A stretch of DNA of 64,000 nucleotides from Haloferax denitrificans ATCC 35960 (GTDB lineage Archaea; Halobacteriota; Halobacteria; Halobacteriales; Haloferacaceae): NCBI RefSeq assembly GCF_000337795.1, contig NZ_AOLP01000019.1, positions 1-64,000 of the forward strand, in the 5' to 3' direction. Positions 1 to 8,658 of this stretch are shown piece after piece. The first letter of the stretch is position 1; each line of letters opens with the position of its first letter. The notes under the pieces are model-generated. The model saw nothing but the letters and a program-made list of their open reading frames with translations. It had not been told where the DNA came from and searched no databases. The translations under genes and the position numbers were made by a program.

Positions 1-617
1 CCCTCGTACACCGCGTTCGCCAGTTCTGCCGCGGCGTCGACCTCGCCGGCCGCGGCGAGCAGACCGGCGTCGCGGGCGCGAGCGCCGAACAGCAGGACGC
101 CCAGCGCGTCGACCACGGCGGCGTCGACGCGGCCGCGCTGGGCCGCCAGCAGGTTGTCGGCCGCCTGCACCGCGAGGTCCGCACCGCGCTCGGCGTCGCC
201 GGCGGCGTACGCCTCTCGCGCGCCGCCGAGGTGCGATTCGAACGTCTCGTAGTTCTGTTCGTTCGTCGCCTCCAACTGCTCGTGTGCGCCCCACTCGCCC
301 GACGACTGTTCGAACCGGGCGAACGCGTCGCCGGTGACGCGGGCGGCCGTGCCCAGTCGCCCCGCGGCGGCCAGCGCGACGGTGTCGTAGAGCCGAGCGC
401 GCATCGCGTTCCACTCGGCCGCGACGGCGACGGTGGCGTCGACGCTCACCGACGACTCGGCGTCCTCGGTGGTCGTTCCGTCCGCGGTCTCCGTCTCCGA
501 ATCGGTCCCGGCGGCGGTGGTCGAATCATCGCTCGATTGGCCGTTACAGCCCGCGAGTCCGGCGGTCGCGACCGCGAGTCCCGTCGTCTGCAAGAGACGC
601 CGTCTGCTGTAGTTCAT
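1..617 (-). CDS. Tat-exported lipoprotein, DUF5059-like (C-terminus off the edge)
   Basis: The visible 205 codons begin with a twin-arginine lipoprotein signal, MNYSRRRLLQ, followed by a hydrophobic stretch and the lipobox LAGC, with Cys-24 as the likely lipidated residue. A Thr/Glu/Asp-rich linker comes next, then an alanine-rich, mostly helical domain that contains WNAMRARLYD and a Trp-Gly-Ala-His motif. The domain resembles the haloarchaeal DUF5059 domain, which is often found in front of a cupredoxin (halocyanin) domain. The remainder lies outside the window, so a cupredoxin part cannot be confirmed. The protein should be anchored on the outer face of the membrane. A perfect iron-box-like palindrome sits between the TATA-like region and the start codon, which suggests repression when iron is plentiful. 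Family assignment is from memory of the motif pattern. Confidence 0.7.
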   Translation of the reverse strand, partial: MNYSRRRLLQTTGLAVATAGLAGCNGQSSDDSTTAAGTDSETETADGTTTEDAESSVSVDATVAVAAEWNAMRARLYDTVALAAAGRLGTAARVTGDAFARFEQSSGEWGAHEQLEATNEQNYETFESHLGGAREAYAAGDAERGADLAVQAADNLLAAQRGRVDAAVVDALGVLLFGARARDAGLLAAAGEVDAAAELANAVYE

Positions 618-621
618 GGTT

Positions 622-635
622 TTAGGCGCGCCTAA
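622..635. promoter_or_regulatory. Iron-box-like palindrome (DtxR/Idr-type operator)
   Basis: TTAGGCGCGCCTAA is a perfect 14-bp palindrome five bases upstream of the lipoprotein start codon. It resembles the TTAGG..CCTAA operators of DtxR-family iron regulators (Idr/SirR) in haloarchaea. A second half-site-like stretch, CCTAAAAA on the minus strand, lies near 655-662. The palindrome falls between a TATA-like CTATAG (636-641, minus strand) and the start codon, the usual position for a repressor. Confidence 0.55.
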
Positions 636-692
636 CTATAGAAAAACGCATCGATTTTTAGGCGACCCGAAAAAGTCTGCGCGTCGGTCGGC

Positions 693-2279
693 TCAGTCGG
701 CCGTCGCCGACTCGTCGCCGCGGAAGCGGTCAAGCGCCGACTCGAAGTCGCTGTCGTCTTCGACGGTGTCTTCCCACTCTTCGAGGCCGCGCTCGGCGCG
801 GGTGCCCGCGATGGTGTTGTCGAAGAAGAAGGCGATGAGGCCGCCGACGGCCATGCCGGTCGAGCCGATGACGAACACCGTGTCGGCGACGAGTTGCGTC
901 CCGAGGACGGGGCCGACGAGCGCGACCTGCCGCATCCCCTCGCGGAACGCCGCCGCGCTCCCGACGTTCCCCATGTAGGCGGGGACGGCGAGGCCGGCGA
1001 ACATGGCGACGCCGACGATGAACACGTTCCGGGAGGAGTCGAGGTCGACGTACTTCAGGTTCGAGAGGCCGACGGCGACGATTTGGCCGAACATGGCGAC
1101 GTAGAGGCCGCCGACGATTGGGTCGGGAATCGTCGCGATGAGCTGGCCGAAGTAGCCGACGAAGCCCATGACGAGCATCACGGCGGCACCGATTTGGACG
1201 ACGTAGCGGGAGGCCACGCCCGTGAGGCCGATTGCGCCGATGTTCTCGGAGTAGGAGGTCGAGCCGCTCCCGCCCATGACGGCCGAGAAGACGTTCATCA
1301 GGCCCTCCATGCCGATGCCGTGGTTGATGCGGCGCTCGGAGGGCGCGCCGACGCCCGAGAGCCGGGCGACGGCGTGGTAGTCGCCGAACGATTCGACCAT
1401 CGAGGCCGCGACGCCGGCGAGCATCCCGATGATGAAGGAGGTCGTGAACTGCGGGATGCCGAAGGCGACCGAGCCCACGACGGGGAGCGAAACGGCCGTC
1501 GTCCCCGCGCCGCCCGCGAAGCCCCACTGCAGGGGGTAGATGGGCATGAGCGCCGGGGCCTCGATGACCGTCTGAAGGTTCACGTAGCCCGCCGCGCCGG
1601 GGGCGATGACGCCCGCGACCGAGAGGCCGGCGGCGACGAGGTACGAGACGATGACGCCGAGCAACACCGGGAACAGCTTGAACGCCGGATGGGCGGTGTC
1701 GAGGTACTGCGAGAACAGGACGATGAGCGCGAGCGTCAGGCCGAGGAGCCACCAGTTGTTCGTGGCGGACGCGACCTGCGGGGCGTTGAAAAGCGACAGC
1801 CCGATGAGCGCGATGGTCGGCGCGATGACGACCGGCGAGATGAACTTCCGGAGGCGTCCGAGCAGGCCGAAGTAGCCGACGAACACCTCGACGACGGCCG
1901 CGACGATAATCGCGCCCTGCAGTTGTAACAGCGCGCTCTGCCACGCGACCCCCGACTGGTCGGCCGCCGTCGCCACGCCGACGACGGCGAGCGCCGGCGC
2001 GAGCATCGAGAAGGGCGCGCCCTGCACGATGGGGTAGCGGTTCCCGAACGTCGTCTGCATCAGCGTCGCGATGCCGGAGACGACGAAGAACGTCCCGACG
2101 AACCGGGGAACCACGTCGGCGGGCATGCCGAGAGCTCCGGCGAGGATGAGGGGGACGGCGATGTTCGCGCCCACCATGGTGAGGTAGTGTTGGGCGCCGA
2201 GAAGGAGCGCGGTCGGAAGGGGTGGTTTGTCGTCGATACCGTACTGCACGAACGAGGAGGGAGAGGAGTCGTCCGTCAC
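693..2279 (-). CDS. NCS2 family nucleobase (xanthine/uracil) permease
   Basis: This is a 528-residue polytopic membrane protein with about 12-14 hydrophobic segments. It has the features of the NCS2/UraA-PbuX family: the entry segment QHYLTMVGANIAVPLIL, a central glycine-rich region, and GSGSTSYSENIGAIGLTGVASR near residues 340-360, where the family carries its conserved substrate-site residues. It should import uracil, xanthine or a related base by cation symport; the exact substrate cannot be read from sequence. The start is GTG. It is transcribed divergently from the MFS gene and has no operon partner. The acidic C-terminal tail is typical of haloarchaeal membrane proteins. Confidence 0.85.
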   Translation of the reverse strand: MTDDSSPSSFVQYGIDDKPPLPTALLLGAQHYLTMVGANIAVPLILAGALGMPADVVPRFVGTFFVVSGIATLMQTTFGNRYPIVQGAPFSMLAPALAVVGVATAADQSGVAWQSALLQLQGAIIVAAVVEVFVGYFGLLGRLRKFISPVVIAPTIALIGLSLFNAPQVASATNNWWLLGLTLALIVLFSQYLDTAHPAFKLFPVLLGVIVSYLVAAGLSVAGVIAPGAAGYVNLQTVIEAPALMPIYPLQWGFAGGAGTTAVSLPVVGSVAFGIPQFTTSFIIGMLAGVAASMVESFGDYHAVARLSGVGAPSERRINHGIGMEGLMNVFSAVMGGSGSTSYSENIGAIGLTGVASRYVVQIGAAVMLVMGFVGYFGQLIATIPDPIVGGLYVAMFGQIVAVGLSNLKYVDLDSSRNVFIVGVAMFAGLAVPAYMGNVGSAAAFREGMRQVALVGPVLGTQLVADTVFVIGSTGMAVGGLIAFFFDNTIAGTRAERGLEEWEDTVEDDSDFESALDRFRGDESATAD

Positions 2280-2342
2280 GACCGTCCCCCCGTATGTGGT
2301 GGTTCGCTCCCGAGCATGGTTGTCCGAGGATTTTGTTCAGAC

Positions 2343-2349
2343 TATATAT
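2343..2349. promoter_or_regulatory. TATA-like core shared by divergent permease and MFS promoters
   Basis: The alternating run TATATAT sits in the 133-bp gap between the divergent permease and MFS genes. It could act as a TATA box in either direction, and both would have short leaders of about 40 nt. No second strong TATA element is seen in the gap. Confidence 0.35.
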
Positions 2350-2412
2350 GTCCTGCTTTTCGCGCGCCTTCGGGGAGCAACGACTTTGTTTCACCGGTCT
2401 CATTCGTGACGT

Positions 2413-3762
2413 GTGACCGACCGACACGGGCGTTCGGAGGCGAGGAACCGCGACCGATGGCTGTTCGGCTGGGCGCTGGGCTACGCCGCGGTGGGCGCGT
2501 CGTCGCTCGTCGTCCCGCTGTACGCCATCGAACTGGGTGCGAACGCGCTGTTCGTCGGCCTCATCGCCGCGACCGCCGCCTTCGCCGGCGCGCCGGGCGC
2601 GGTGCTCTGGGGCCGACTGGCGGCCCGCGCGAAGCGCAGACGGCCGTTCATCCTCGTCGCGCTCGCGGCGACCGCGGGCGCGCTCGCTCTCACCGCCGCC
2701 GTGTCGTCGCCGGCCGCGGTCCTCGTCGCCAACGCCCTCCTGTGGTTCGTCGTCGCGGCGGCCGCGCCGGTGTTGAACCTCATCGTCGTCGAGGGCGTCC
2801 CCTCGAAGGACTGGAACCGCCGGTTCGGCGTCCTCAACCACTATCAGGGCTACGGCTGGCTCGGCGGCCTCGTCGTCGGCGCGGTCTGGTCGGCGCTGGC
2901 CCCGCGGCTGTTCGGCCTCGACGCGCTCGCCGTGCAACGGCGGTTCCTCGTCGCCGCCGCGGTCGCCGCCGCCCTCGGGGCCGTTCTCGTCCGCGTCTGG
3001 TACCCCGAGCGCTCGACGGTGTCGGCGCGGCGGTTCGCCCGCGTCTCGGCGGGCATCCGCCGGCGGAGCGGTCTCGTCGGGCGCTCGGTCCGCGCGGTCC
3101 CGTACGGCCCCTCGCGGCTCTACTGGGCGCTCCACAGCTTCGACCTCGACGACTTCCGGAAGCGGATGAGCCCCGAGCTCCTCCGGTACCTCGCGGCCGC
3201 GACGCTGTTTTTCGTCGGCTTCTCGGTCTTCTTCGGGCCGCTCCCGGCGTACCTCGTCGGCTCCGGGCGGACCGCCGACGAGGTGTTCGCCCTGTTCGTG
3301 CTTTCGAGTCTCGGGTCGGCGGTGAGCTACGCGAAGGTCGGCGCGTTCGCGGCGCGACACGACCCCCGTCGCCTGCAGGTCGGCGCGTTGGCGACCCGCG
3401 GATTCGCCTTCCCGGCTGTCGCCGTGGTCGGCACACAGTTCGCCGCGCTCGCCGCGCTCGTCACCCTCGGCGCGACGTTCCTCGTCATCGGCGTCACGTG
3501 GGCTATCATCGCGGTGACGGCGACGGGGATGGTGACGCGGCTCGCGCCCGACCGGATTCGCGGGGAGGCCCTCGGCGCGTACACGGCGCTTTCGAGCCTC
3601 GGCGGCGGAGTCGGCTCGGCGCTCGGCGGCTTCGTCGCCGACGCCGCCGGCTACGTCGCGGCGTTCGGGCTTGCGGGGGTCGTCGTGGGTTGTGCGCTCG
3701 TCGTCGTGTTGCTCACCGGCGGTCGGGGCGTCGCGGCGGGAGAGCAGTCGCTCGCCGACTAG
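2413..3762 (+). CDS. MFS transporter
   Basis: This 449-residue protein has about 12 predicted membrane helices in two halves and a cytoplasmic loop of basic residues (RRFARVSAGIRRRSG) in the middle, the layout of a major facilitator superfamily permease. The motif GRLAARAKRRRPFIL, after the second or third helix, matches the MFS motif A loop. The substrate cannot be inferred. The GTG start is the first in frame after the promoter region. The gene is monocistronic; the next gene (cheW) converges on it with a gap of about 40 bp. Confidence 0.82.
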   Translation: MTDRHGRSEARNRDRWLFGWALGYAAVGASSLVVPLYAIELGANALFVGLIAATAAFAGAPGAVLWGRLAARAKRRRPFILVALAATAGALALTAAVSSPAAVLVANALLWFVVAAAAPVLNLIVVEGVPSKDWNRRFGVLNHYQGYGWLGGLVVGAVWSALAPRLFGLDALAVQRRFLVAAAVAAALGAVLVRVWYPERSTVSARRFARVSAGIRRRSGLVGRSVRAVPYGPSRLYWALHSFDLDDFRKRMSPELLRYLAAATLFFVGFSVFFGPLPAYLVGSGRTADEVFALFVLSSLGSAVSYAKVGAFAARHDPRRLQVGALATRGFAFPAVAVVGTQFAALAALVTLGATFLVIGVTWAIIAVTATGMVTRLAPDRIRGEALGAYTALSSLGGGVGSALGGFVADAAGYVAAFGLAGVVVGCALVVVLLTGGRGVAAGEQSLAD

Positions 3763-3801
3763 GGTCTCGAAAACGAAAGCGGGGCCGGTCGTCGAACCGC
3801 C

Positions 3802-4275
3802 TTACTCGATGGCGTGCACCGGCGAAATCCAGACGACGAGGTCGCCGTCGCGTTTGATGACGCCCTCGATGGAGTCGTCCTTTTCGAGCGGCGGGTCCTC
3901 CACGTCGTCCATCGAGACGCGCACGACCTGATACACCTCGTCGACGAGCCAGCCGGTCGCCGCCTCGTCTTCGAACTTGTTGGGGTCGAAGATGACGATG
4001 CGCTTGGACTCGCCCTCGGCGTCGATGTTGAGAAGCGACTTCGGGTTGATGATGGACGTGGTCCGGCCGCGGAGGTCCATCACGCCCTCGACGTAGTCCG
4101 GCGCGTTCGGCACCGCCGTGAGCTGGCCCTTGTCGACGATTTCGCTCACGTACTCGATGTCGACGCAGTACGTCTCCGGGCCGAGTTGGAATTCCAGCAC
4201 CTGTACTTCTTCGGCGGAGTCCTCCGCGTCGGTCTCGTCCGCGCTCATCTCGGTCGTGATTGCATCTTGTCGCAT
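3802..4275 (-). CDS. cheW: Chemotaxis adaptor protein CheW
   Basis: At 157 residues this is the usual length of a single CheW (SH3-like) domain. CheW couples transducer proteins to the kinase CheA at the membrane. The acidic N-terminus is followed by VQVLEFQLGPETYCVDIEYVSEIV, the classic CheW beginning, and later DLRGRTTSIINPKSLL and IKRDGDLVVWISPVHAIE, which correspond to the conserved strand pairs. ATG at 4275 is chosen over an in-frame TTG two codons earlier. The gene faces cheB across a shared regulatory gap. Its TATA box (TTTATA at 4342-4337, minus strand) lies exactly 14 bp from the inverted repeat at 4357-4370. Confidence 0.93.
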   Translation of the reverse strand: MRQDAITTEMSADETDAEDSAEEVQVLEFQLGPETYCVDIEYVSEIVDKGQLTAVPNAPDYVEGVMDLRGRTTSIINPKSLLNIDAEGESKRIVIFDPNKFEDEAATGWLVDEVYQVVRVSMDDVEDPPLEKDDSIEGVIKRDGDLVVWISPVHAIE

Positions 4276-4356
4276 GGTCAACCCCGGCGGCGACAGACGC
4301 CGCCACCTGATTGCTTCAGAGTGGTCAGATTCAGCGTATAAAGGTACGTACCCGAT

Positions 4357-4370
4357 TATCAGCCGTGATT
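4357..4370. promoter_or_regulatory. Motility box between cheW and cheB (TATCA-N4-TGATT)
   Basis: TATCA GCCG TGATT has one mismatch to the TATCA-N4-TGATA element repeated in this region. It is placed symmetrically: 14 bp on one side lead to TTTATA (4342-4337, minus strand) for cheW, and 14 bp on the other lead to TTTATATA (4385-4392) for cheB. One bound dimer could therefore serve both promoters. Confidence 0.75.
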
Positions 4371-4416
4371 ATCCTCGCCGAGTGTTTATATACCCGATTT
4401 CCGAACCTCGGGGTAG

Positions 4417-4527
4417 ATGAGCGGTCTACGAAACGGCACACGAAACAATCCACCGACCCCTCGATGGGGGGCCCTCTCGGCGACCCGTCGCGCCCGTCGT
4501 TCCCACACCGGGAGGTGGGGGCGATGA
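4417..4527 (+). CDS. Possible leaderless upstream reading frame coupled to cheB (36 aa)
   Basis: The start codon lies about 28 bp from the centre of the cheB TATA box, at the predicted transcription start. The frame stays open for 36 codons, and its TGA stop overlaps the cheB ATG as ATGA. The predicted peptide is basic (Arg-rich, also Pro/Ser/Thr), begins MSGLRNGTRN and resembles no family I know. A Shine-Dalgarno sequence, GGAGGT, for cheB lies inside its last codons. The arrangement suggests translational coupling, but the composition is also what off-frame GC-rich DNA gives, so it may be an ordinary leader. Confidence 0.35.
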   Translation: MSGLRNGTRNNPPTPRWGALSATRRARRSHTGRWGR

Positions 4528-5624
4528 GTTCGGCCGCCGGCGCGGACTCGACGCGGGCGGTCGTCGTCGACGACTCGCGGTTCATGCGGACGCTGATTCG
4601 CACGCTCCTCGAAGACGCCGACGTCGAGGTCGTCGCCGAGGCGGCAGACGGCCGCGAGGCGGTATCGGTGGTCGAGGCGAACCGACCGGACGTGGTGACG
4701 ATGGACATCGAGATGCCCGAGATGAACGGCCTCGACGCGGTCGAGGCCATCATGGAGGAGTGTCCGACGCCCGTCCTCATGCTCTCGGCGCACGCCGAGG
4801 AGGACGCCGACGTGACGTTCGAAGCGCTCGACCGCGGCGCGGTCGACTTCGTGACGAAACCGGGCGGCGAAGTCACCTCGGAGATGCCCCGCGTCAAGCG
4901 GGAACTGGTCGAGAAGATTCAGTCCGCCGCGGCGGTCGACCTCTCGGCGACGCGCCGGAGGTCCCGCCCGCCGAAGACAGAACAGAAGCCGGCGGCGACC
5001 GCGGGGTCGACGACCTCGACCGCGGCGTCCGCCGAGTCGCTTCCGACCGAGGGTTCGACGCTGATCATCGGCGCGTCCACGGGCGGACCGAACGTCGTCG
5101 AGCGGTTGCTCGCGGCGCTCCCCGAGGAGGCCGGGCTCCGCGTGCTCGTCGTCCAGCACATGCCGGCCGGGTTCACGAAGCGCTTCGCGGCGCGGCTCGA
5201 CGGCCGCTGTGACTACGAGGTCCGCGAGGCCGAAGACGGCGAGCGAATCGGCCCCGGTCAGATTCGAATCGCGCCGGGCGGCTCCCACCTGCTCGTGACC
5301 GGCGACCGCGCCGGACGCCTCCGGCTCGAACTCTCCGACGACGAGCCGCTCCACGGCGTCAAACCGGCCATCGACCTCACGATGGCGTCGGCCGCGGAGG
5401 CGGTCGACGCGCCGCTGGCCGGCGTCCTGCTGACGGGGATGGGCCGCGACGGCGTCGAGGGGATGACCCGAATCAAGCGGGCGGGCGGCCACACGGTCGC
5501 ACAGGACGAGGAGACGTCCGCAATCTTCGGGATGCCGAAGCGGGCCATCGAGGCCGGCTGTGTCGACACCGTCTCCGCCGACGAGCGAATCGCAGACGAA
5601 GCACTCAGCGGGCTCACTACCTGA
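4524..5624 (+). CDS. cheB: Chemotaxis response regulator / protein-glutamate methylesterase CheB
   Basis: This 366-residue protein removes methyl groups from (and deamidates) transducer glutamates, giving adaptation. Residues 10-125 form a receiver domain with the acidic pair D16-D17 and phospho-acceptor D61 in VTMDIEMPEMNG. A Thr/Ser/Ala-rich linker leads to the methylesterase domain with the catalytic triad: Ser-185 in IIGASTGGP, His in VVQHMPAGFTKRF and Asp in LTGMGRDGVEGM. The start at 4524 has GGAGGT seven bases upstream; a longer in-frame N-terminal extension begins before the predicted promoter and is rejected. It heads the operon cheB-cheA-cheR-cheF1, and only 2 bp separate it from cheA. 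Confidence 0.95.
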   Translation: MSSAAGADSTRAVVVDDSRFMRTLIRTLLEDADVEVVAEAADGREAVSVVEANRPDVVTMDIEMPEMNGLDAVEAIMEECPTPVLMLSAHAEEDADVTFEALDRGAVDFVTKPGGEVTSEMPRVKRELVEKIQSAAAVDLSATRRRSRPPKTEQKPAATAGSTTSTAASAESLPTEGSTLIIGASTGGPNVVERLLAALPEEAGLRVLVVQHMPAGFTKRFAARLDGRCDYEVREAEDGERIGPGQIRIAPGGSHLLVTGDRAGRLRLELSDDEPLHGVKPAIDLTMASAAEAVDAPLAGVLLTGMGRDGVEGMTRIKRAGGHTVAQDEETSAIFGMPKRAIEAGCVDTVSADERIADEALSGLTT

Positions 5625-5626
5625 CC

Positions 5627-7813
5627 ATGGACGAAGAACTCTACCAAGCATTCATCACCGAGAGCGAAGAGAGCATCACGCAGTTGAACAACTCGCTTCT
5701 GTCTTTGGAGTCGAACCCGGACGACACCGAGGCAATCGACGACATCTTCCGGCAGGCCCACACGCTGAAGGGCAACTTCGGCGCGATGGGCTTCGACAAC
5801 GCCGCGACGGTCGCCCACGCCGTCGAGGACCTCCTCGACGAGATTCGCCACGAGCGACTCGACGTGACGGCCGAGCGGATGGACCTCGTCTTCGACGGGA
5901 TGGACCTCATCGTGGAAATTCTCCACGACATCGAGGAGAACGGCGAGTCCACCATCGACCCGACCGACACGGTCGAGGAGATTCGCGCGGCCGTCGAGGA
6001 CGGCGGTGACGCGGGAAACTCGAACACGGCGGCGTCTGACGAGGCCGACCGCGAGTCGGTCGACCTCGACACGCTCGCCGCCGACTGCGTCGACGCCGAC
6101 GCCCTCGACGCGACCACGCTCACCCACGCCCACGTCGAACTCGACGCGGGCCAGATGAAGGGCGTCGACGCCGGCATCTTCCTCAGTAGCATCCCCGAGG
6201 ACCTCGACGTGGTCGGGGCGAACCCGAGCCGCGACGCCATCGAGGACGGCGAGTTCGGCGACGGCTTCGACCTGTTCGTCGCCGAGCGCGACGCCGCGGT
6301 CGTCGAGAGCGAACTCGACGGCCTCTGGAAGGTTTCGACGGTCGAGACGACCGACGTGTCCGACGCGCTCGCCGGCGGCGACGAGTCCGCCCCGGCGGCC
6401 GACGCTGACGGCACAGACGTTGGCGACGTGGACGCCGACGACGACGCTTCCGAGAGCGACGACGGGGCCGAAGGCGACGCCGACGAAACCGCGTCGCCCG
6501 ACTCCGAGTCGCCCGAAAGCGAAAGCGACGAGGAAGCGACGGCGGACGACGAGTCGCCGTCGGACGCCGACGAGGAGAACAAAAAAGAGGCTCGTTCCAT
6601 CTCGGCGGTCAAGTCCGTCCGCGTGGACGTCGACCAGCTCGACGAACTCCACGAGCTCGTCGAGCAGTTGGTGACGAGCCGCATCAAGCTCAGAAACGCC
6701 ATCGACGTGGGGCAGACGACCGCGCTCGACACGCTCGACGAGCTGGACAAGATATCGTCGAACCTCCAGAACACCGTGATGGACATGCGGCTCATCCCGC
6801 TGAAGAAGGTGTTCGACAAGTTCCCCCGGCTCGTGCGTGACCTCGCCCGCGAGCAGGACAAGCGCGTCTCGTTCAAAGTCGAGGGCGCGGACATCGAACT
6901 CGACCGCACCATCCTCGACGAGATTTCCGACCCGCTGATGCACGTCCTCCGCAACGCCGTCGACCACGGCATCGAGGAACCCGACGTGCGCGAGGCGAAC
7001 GGCAAGTCCCGCACGGGGACCATCAGGCTCTCCGCGCGCCGCCAACACGACACCGTCATCGTGACCGTCGAGGACGACGGGAGCGGTATCGACGCCGACG
7101 CCGTCCGCGACAAGGCGGTCGACAAGGGCGTGGCGACCCGCGAGGAACTGGACCAGATGCCCGACAGCGAGGTGTACGACTACATCTTCCACCCCGGCTT
7201 CTCGACCAACGACGAAATCACGGACGTGTCCGGCCGCGGCGTCGGCATGGACGTGGTGAAGACGACCGTCGAGTCGCTCGACGGCTCGGTGTCGGTCGAC
7301 AGCGAACCCGGCGAGGGAAGCACGTTCAACATCCGGCTTCCGGTGTCGGTCGCCATCATCAAGGTGCTTTTCGTCCAGGTCGAAGACCGCGAGTTCGGCG
7401 TCCCCATCAAGTACATCGACGAGATAAGCCGCCGCGACCGCGTCCAGACGGTCAACGGCGCGGAGGTCATCGTCCACGAAGAGACCATCTTCCCCCTGAT
7501 TCGGCTCCGCGAGGCGCTCGAAATCGACTCGCCCGAGCCCGACGACGGCATGGTGGTCCGCATCCGCCCCGACGACAGGCAGGTCGCGCTCCACTGCGAC
7601 GGCGTGACGAAACAGGAGGAAGTCGTCGTGACGCCCCTGCAGGGGCCGCTTTCGGGCGTCGGCGGGCTGTCGGGAACGGCCGTCATCGGCGACGGGAACG
7701 TCATCCCGATTCTGGACGTGTCGACGCTCGCGCTCCCGGCCGAAAGCGAGCAGGCGATGCGCGAGTTCGACCCGAGCCAACTCCCGGACACCGCCGAGGA
7801 GGCGGCCGACTGA
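5627..7813 (+). CDS. cheA: Chemotaxis sensor histidine kinase CheA
   Basis: This 728-residue cytoplasmic kinase passes phosphate from ATP through a histidine to CheY and CheB. The N-terminal HPt domain carries His-45 in FRQAHTLKGNFG. A P2-like segment follows (about 140-255), then a very acidic linker (about 260-330), the dimerisation helices (LDELHELVEQLVTSRIKLRNA), and the ATPase domain with N box HVLRNAVDHGIEEP and G boxes VEDDGSGID and SGRGVGMDVV. The C-terminus is a CheW-like regulatory domain. The stop codon overlaps the cheR start (TGATG). The long acidic linker is typical of haloarchaeal CheA. Confidence 0.96.
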   Translation: MDEELYQAFITESEESITQLNNSLLSLESNPDDTEAIDDIFRQAHTLKGNFGAMGFDNAATVAHAVEDLLDEIRHERLDVTAERMDLVFDGMDLIVEILHDIEENGESTIDPTDTVEEIRAAVEDGGDAGNSNTAASDEADRESVDLDTLAADCVDADALDATTLTHAHVELDAGQMKGVDAGIFLSSIPEDLDVVGANPSRDAIEDGEFGDGFDLFVAERDAAVVESELDGLWKVSTVETTDVSDALAGGDESAPAADADGTDVGDVDADDDASESDDGAEGDADETASPDSESPESESDEEATADDESPSDADEENKKEARSISAVKSVRVDVDQLDELHELVEQLVTSRIKLRNAIDVGQTTALDTLDELDKISSNLQNTVMDMRLIPLKKVFDKFPRLVRDLAREQDKRVSFKVEGADIELDRTILDEISDPLMHVLRNAVDHGIEEPDVREANGKSRTGTIRLSARRQHDTVIVTVEDDGSGIDADAVRDKAVDKGVATREELDQMPDSEVYDYIFHPGFSTNDEITDVSGRGVGMDVVKTTVESLDGSVSVDSEPGEGSTFNIRLPVSVAIIKVLFVQVEDREFGVPIKYIDEISRRDRVQTVNGAEVIVHEETIFPLIRLREALEIDSPEPDDGMVVRIRPDDRQVALHCDGVTKQEEVVVTPLQGPLSGVGGLSGTAVIGDGNVIPILDVSTLALPAESEQAMREFDPSQLPDTAEEAAD

Positions 7814-8655
7814 TGCCGTCGTCTGCGACCGACGACCCGGCGTTCGGCCGGCTCTTGGACTACATCGAAGACGCCCTGCGGTTCCAGACGAGCTCGTACA
7901 ACGACGCCTATCTCGACCGCCGAATCTCCGCCCGGATGCGGCGGCGGCGCGTCGACGACTACGGCACGTACCACGACCTCCTCACCGACGACGAGGAAGA
8001 ACAGCAGGCGCTTTTGGACGCGCTTTCGGTCAACGTGACGAGCTTCTTCCGGAACCCCGAGGTGTGGGAGGCGCTCCGCGAGGTGCTCCGCGACCTGAGT
8101 TCGCGGGGGAGCCGCCACGACCCCATCAAGGTGTGGAGCGCCGCCTGCTCCGACGGCCGCGAGGCCTACTCGCTCGCCATGCTCGCCCACGACGACGACC
8201 GCGTCGACGAGCGCCGCATCGAAATCGTCGGCACGGACATCAAACGCGAGATTCTTCGCGCCGCCAGAGCGGGCGAGTACCGCGCGTCTGAGACCAACGA
8301 CGTGGCCGAACAGCTCGAACCCATCGGGCGCTGGGAGCGCTTTGTCGACCGCGAAGACGACACCTTCCGGGTGAAAGACGCCGTCACCGACATGGTCAGC
8401 TTCGAGCGGCGAGACCTCATCCGCCAGGAGCCGCCGGGGACGTTCGACCTCGTCGTCTGCCGGAACCTGTTCATCTACATCAACGCCGAGTCGAAACGGG
8501 CCGTCTTCGAGACGCTCGGCTCCGCGCTGAAGCCGGACGGCTACCTCACCATCGGCATGACCGAAACCATCCCGCCGACGTGTCGACAGCAGTTCGACCC
8601 CGTCGAGAAACGACTCCGCATCTACCGCGCGAGCGACACCGCGGTCGGGAGGTGA
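7813..8655 (+). CDS. cheR: Chemotaxis protein methyltransferase CheR
   Basis: This 280-residue protein uses S-adenosylmethionine to methylate transducer glutamates and opposes CheB. The N-terminal helical CheR domain contains RRISARMRRRRVDDY and the conserved SVNVTSFFRNPEVW. The C-terminal methyltransferase domain has the SAM-binding segment KVWSAACSDGREAYSLAML, the acidic turn VGTDIKREIL, and FDLVVCRNLFIYI near residues 215-225. The start overlaps the cheA stop, which shows operon coupling, and cheF1 starts four bases after its stop. Confidence 0.95.
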   Translation: MPSSATDDPAFGRLLDYIEDALRFQTSSYNDAYLDRRISARMRRRRVDDYGTYHDLLTDDEEEQQALLDALSVNVTSFFRNPEVWEALREVLRDLSSRGSRHDPIKVWSAACSDGREAYSLAMLAHDDDRVDERRIEIVGTDIKREILRAARAGEYRASETNDVAEQLEPIGRWERFVDREDDTFRVKDAVTDMVSFERRDLIRQEPPGTFDLVVCRNLFIYINAESKRAVFETLGSALKPDGYLTIGMTETIPPTCRQQFDPVEKRLRIYRASDTAVGR

Positions 8656-8658
8656 GCG

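Noticed and set aside
730..3360. Very long Arg-rich open frames opposite or overlapping real genes, here and elsewhere
   Set aside because: They are mirror frames of GC-rich coding sequence. They show no acidic haloarchaeal composition and contradict the recognised permease and transporter frames.
4311..4523. 71-codon in-frame N-terminal extension of CheB
   Set aside because: It begins before the motility box and the cheB TATA region and has no receiver-domain character. The start at 4524 has a good GGAGGT at proper distance.
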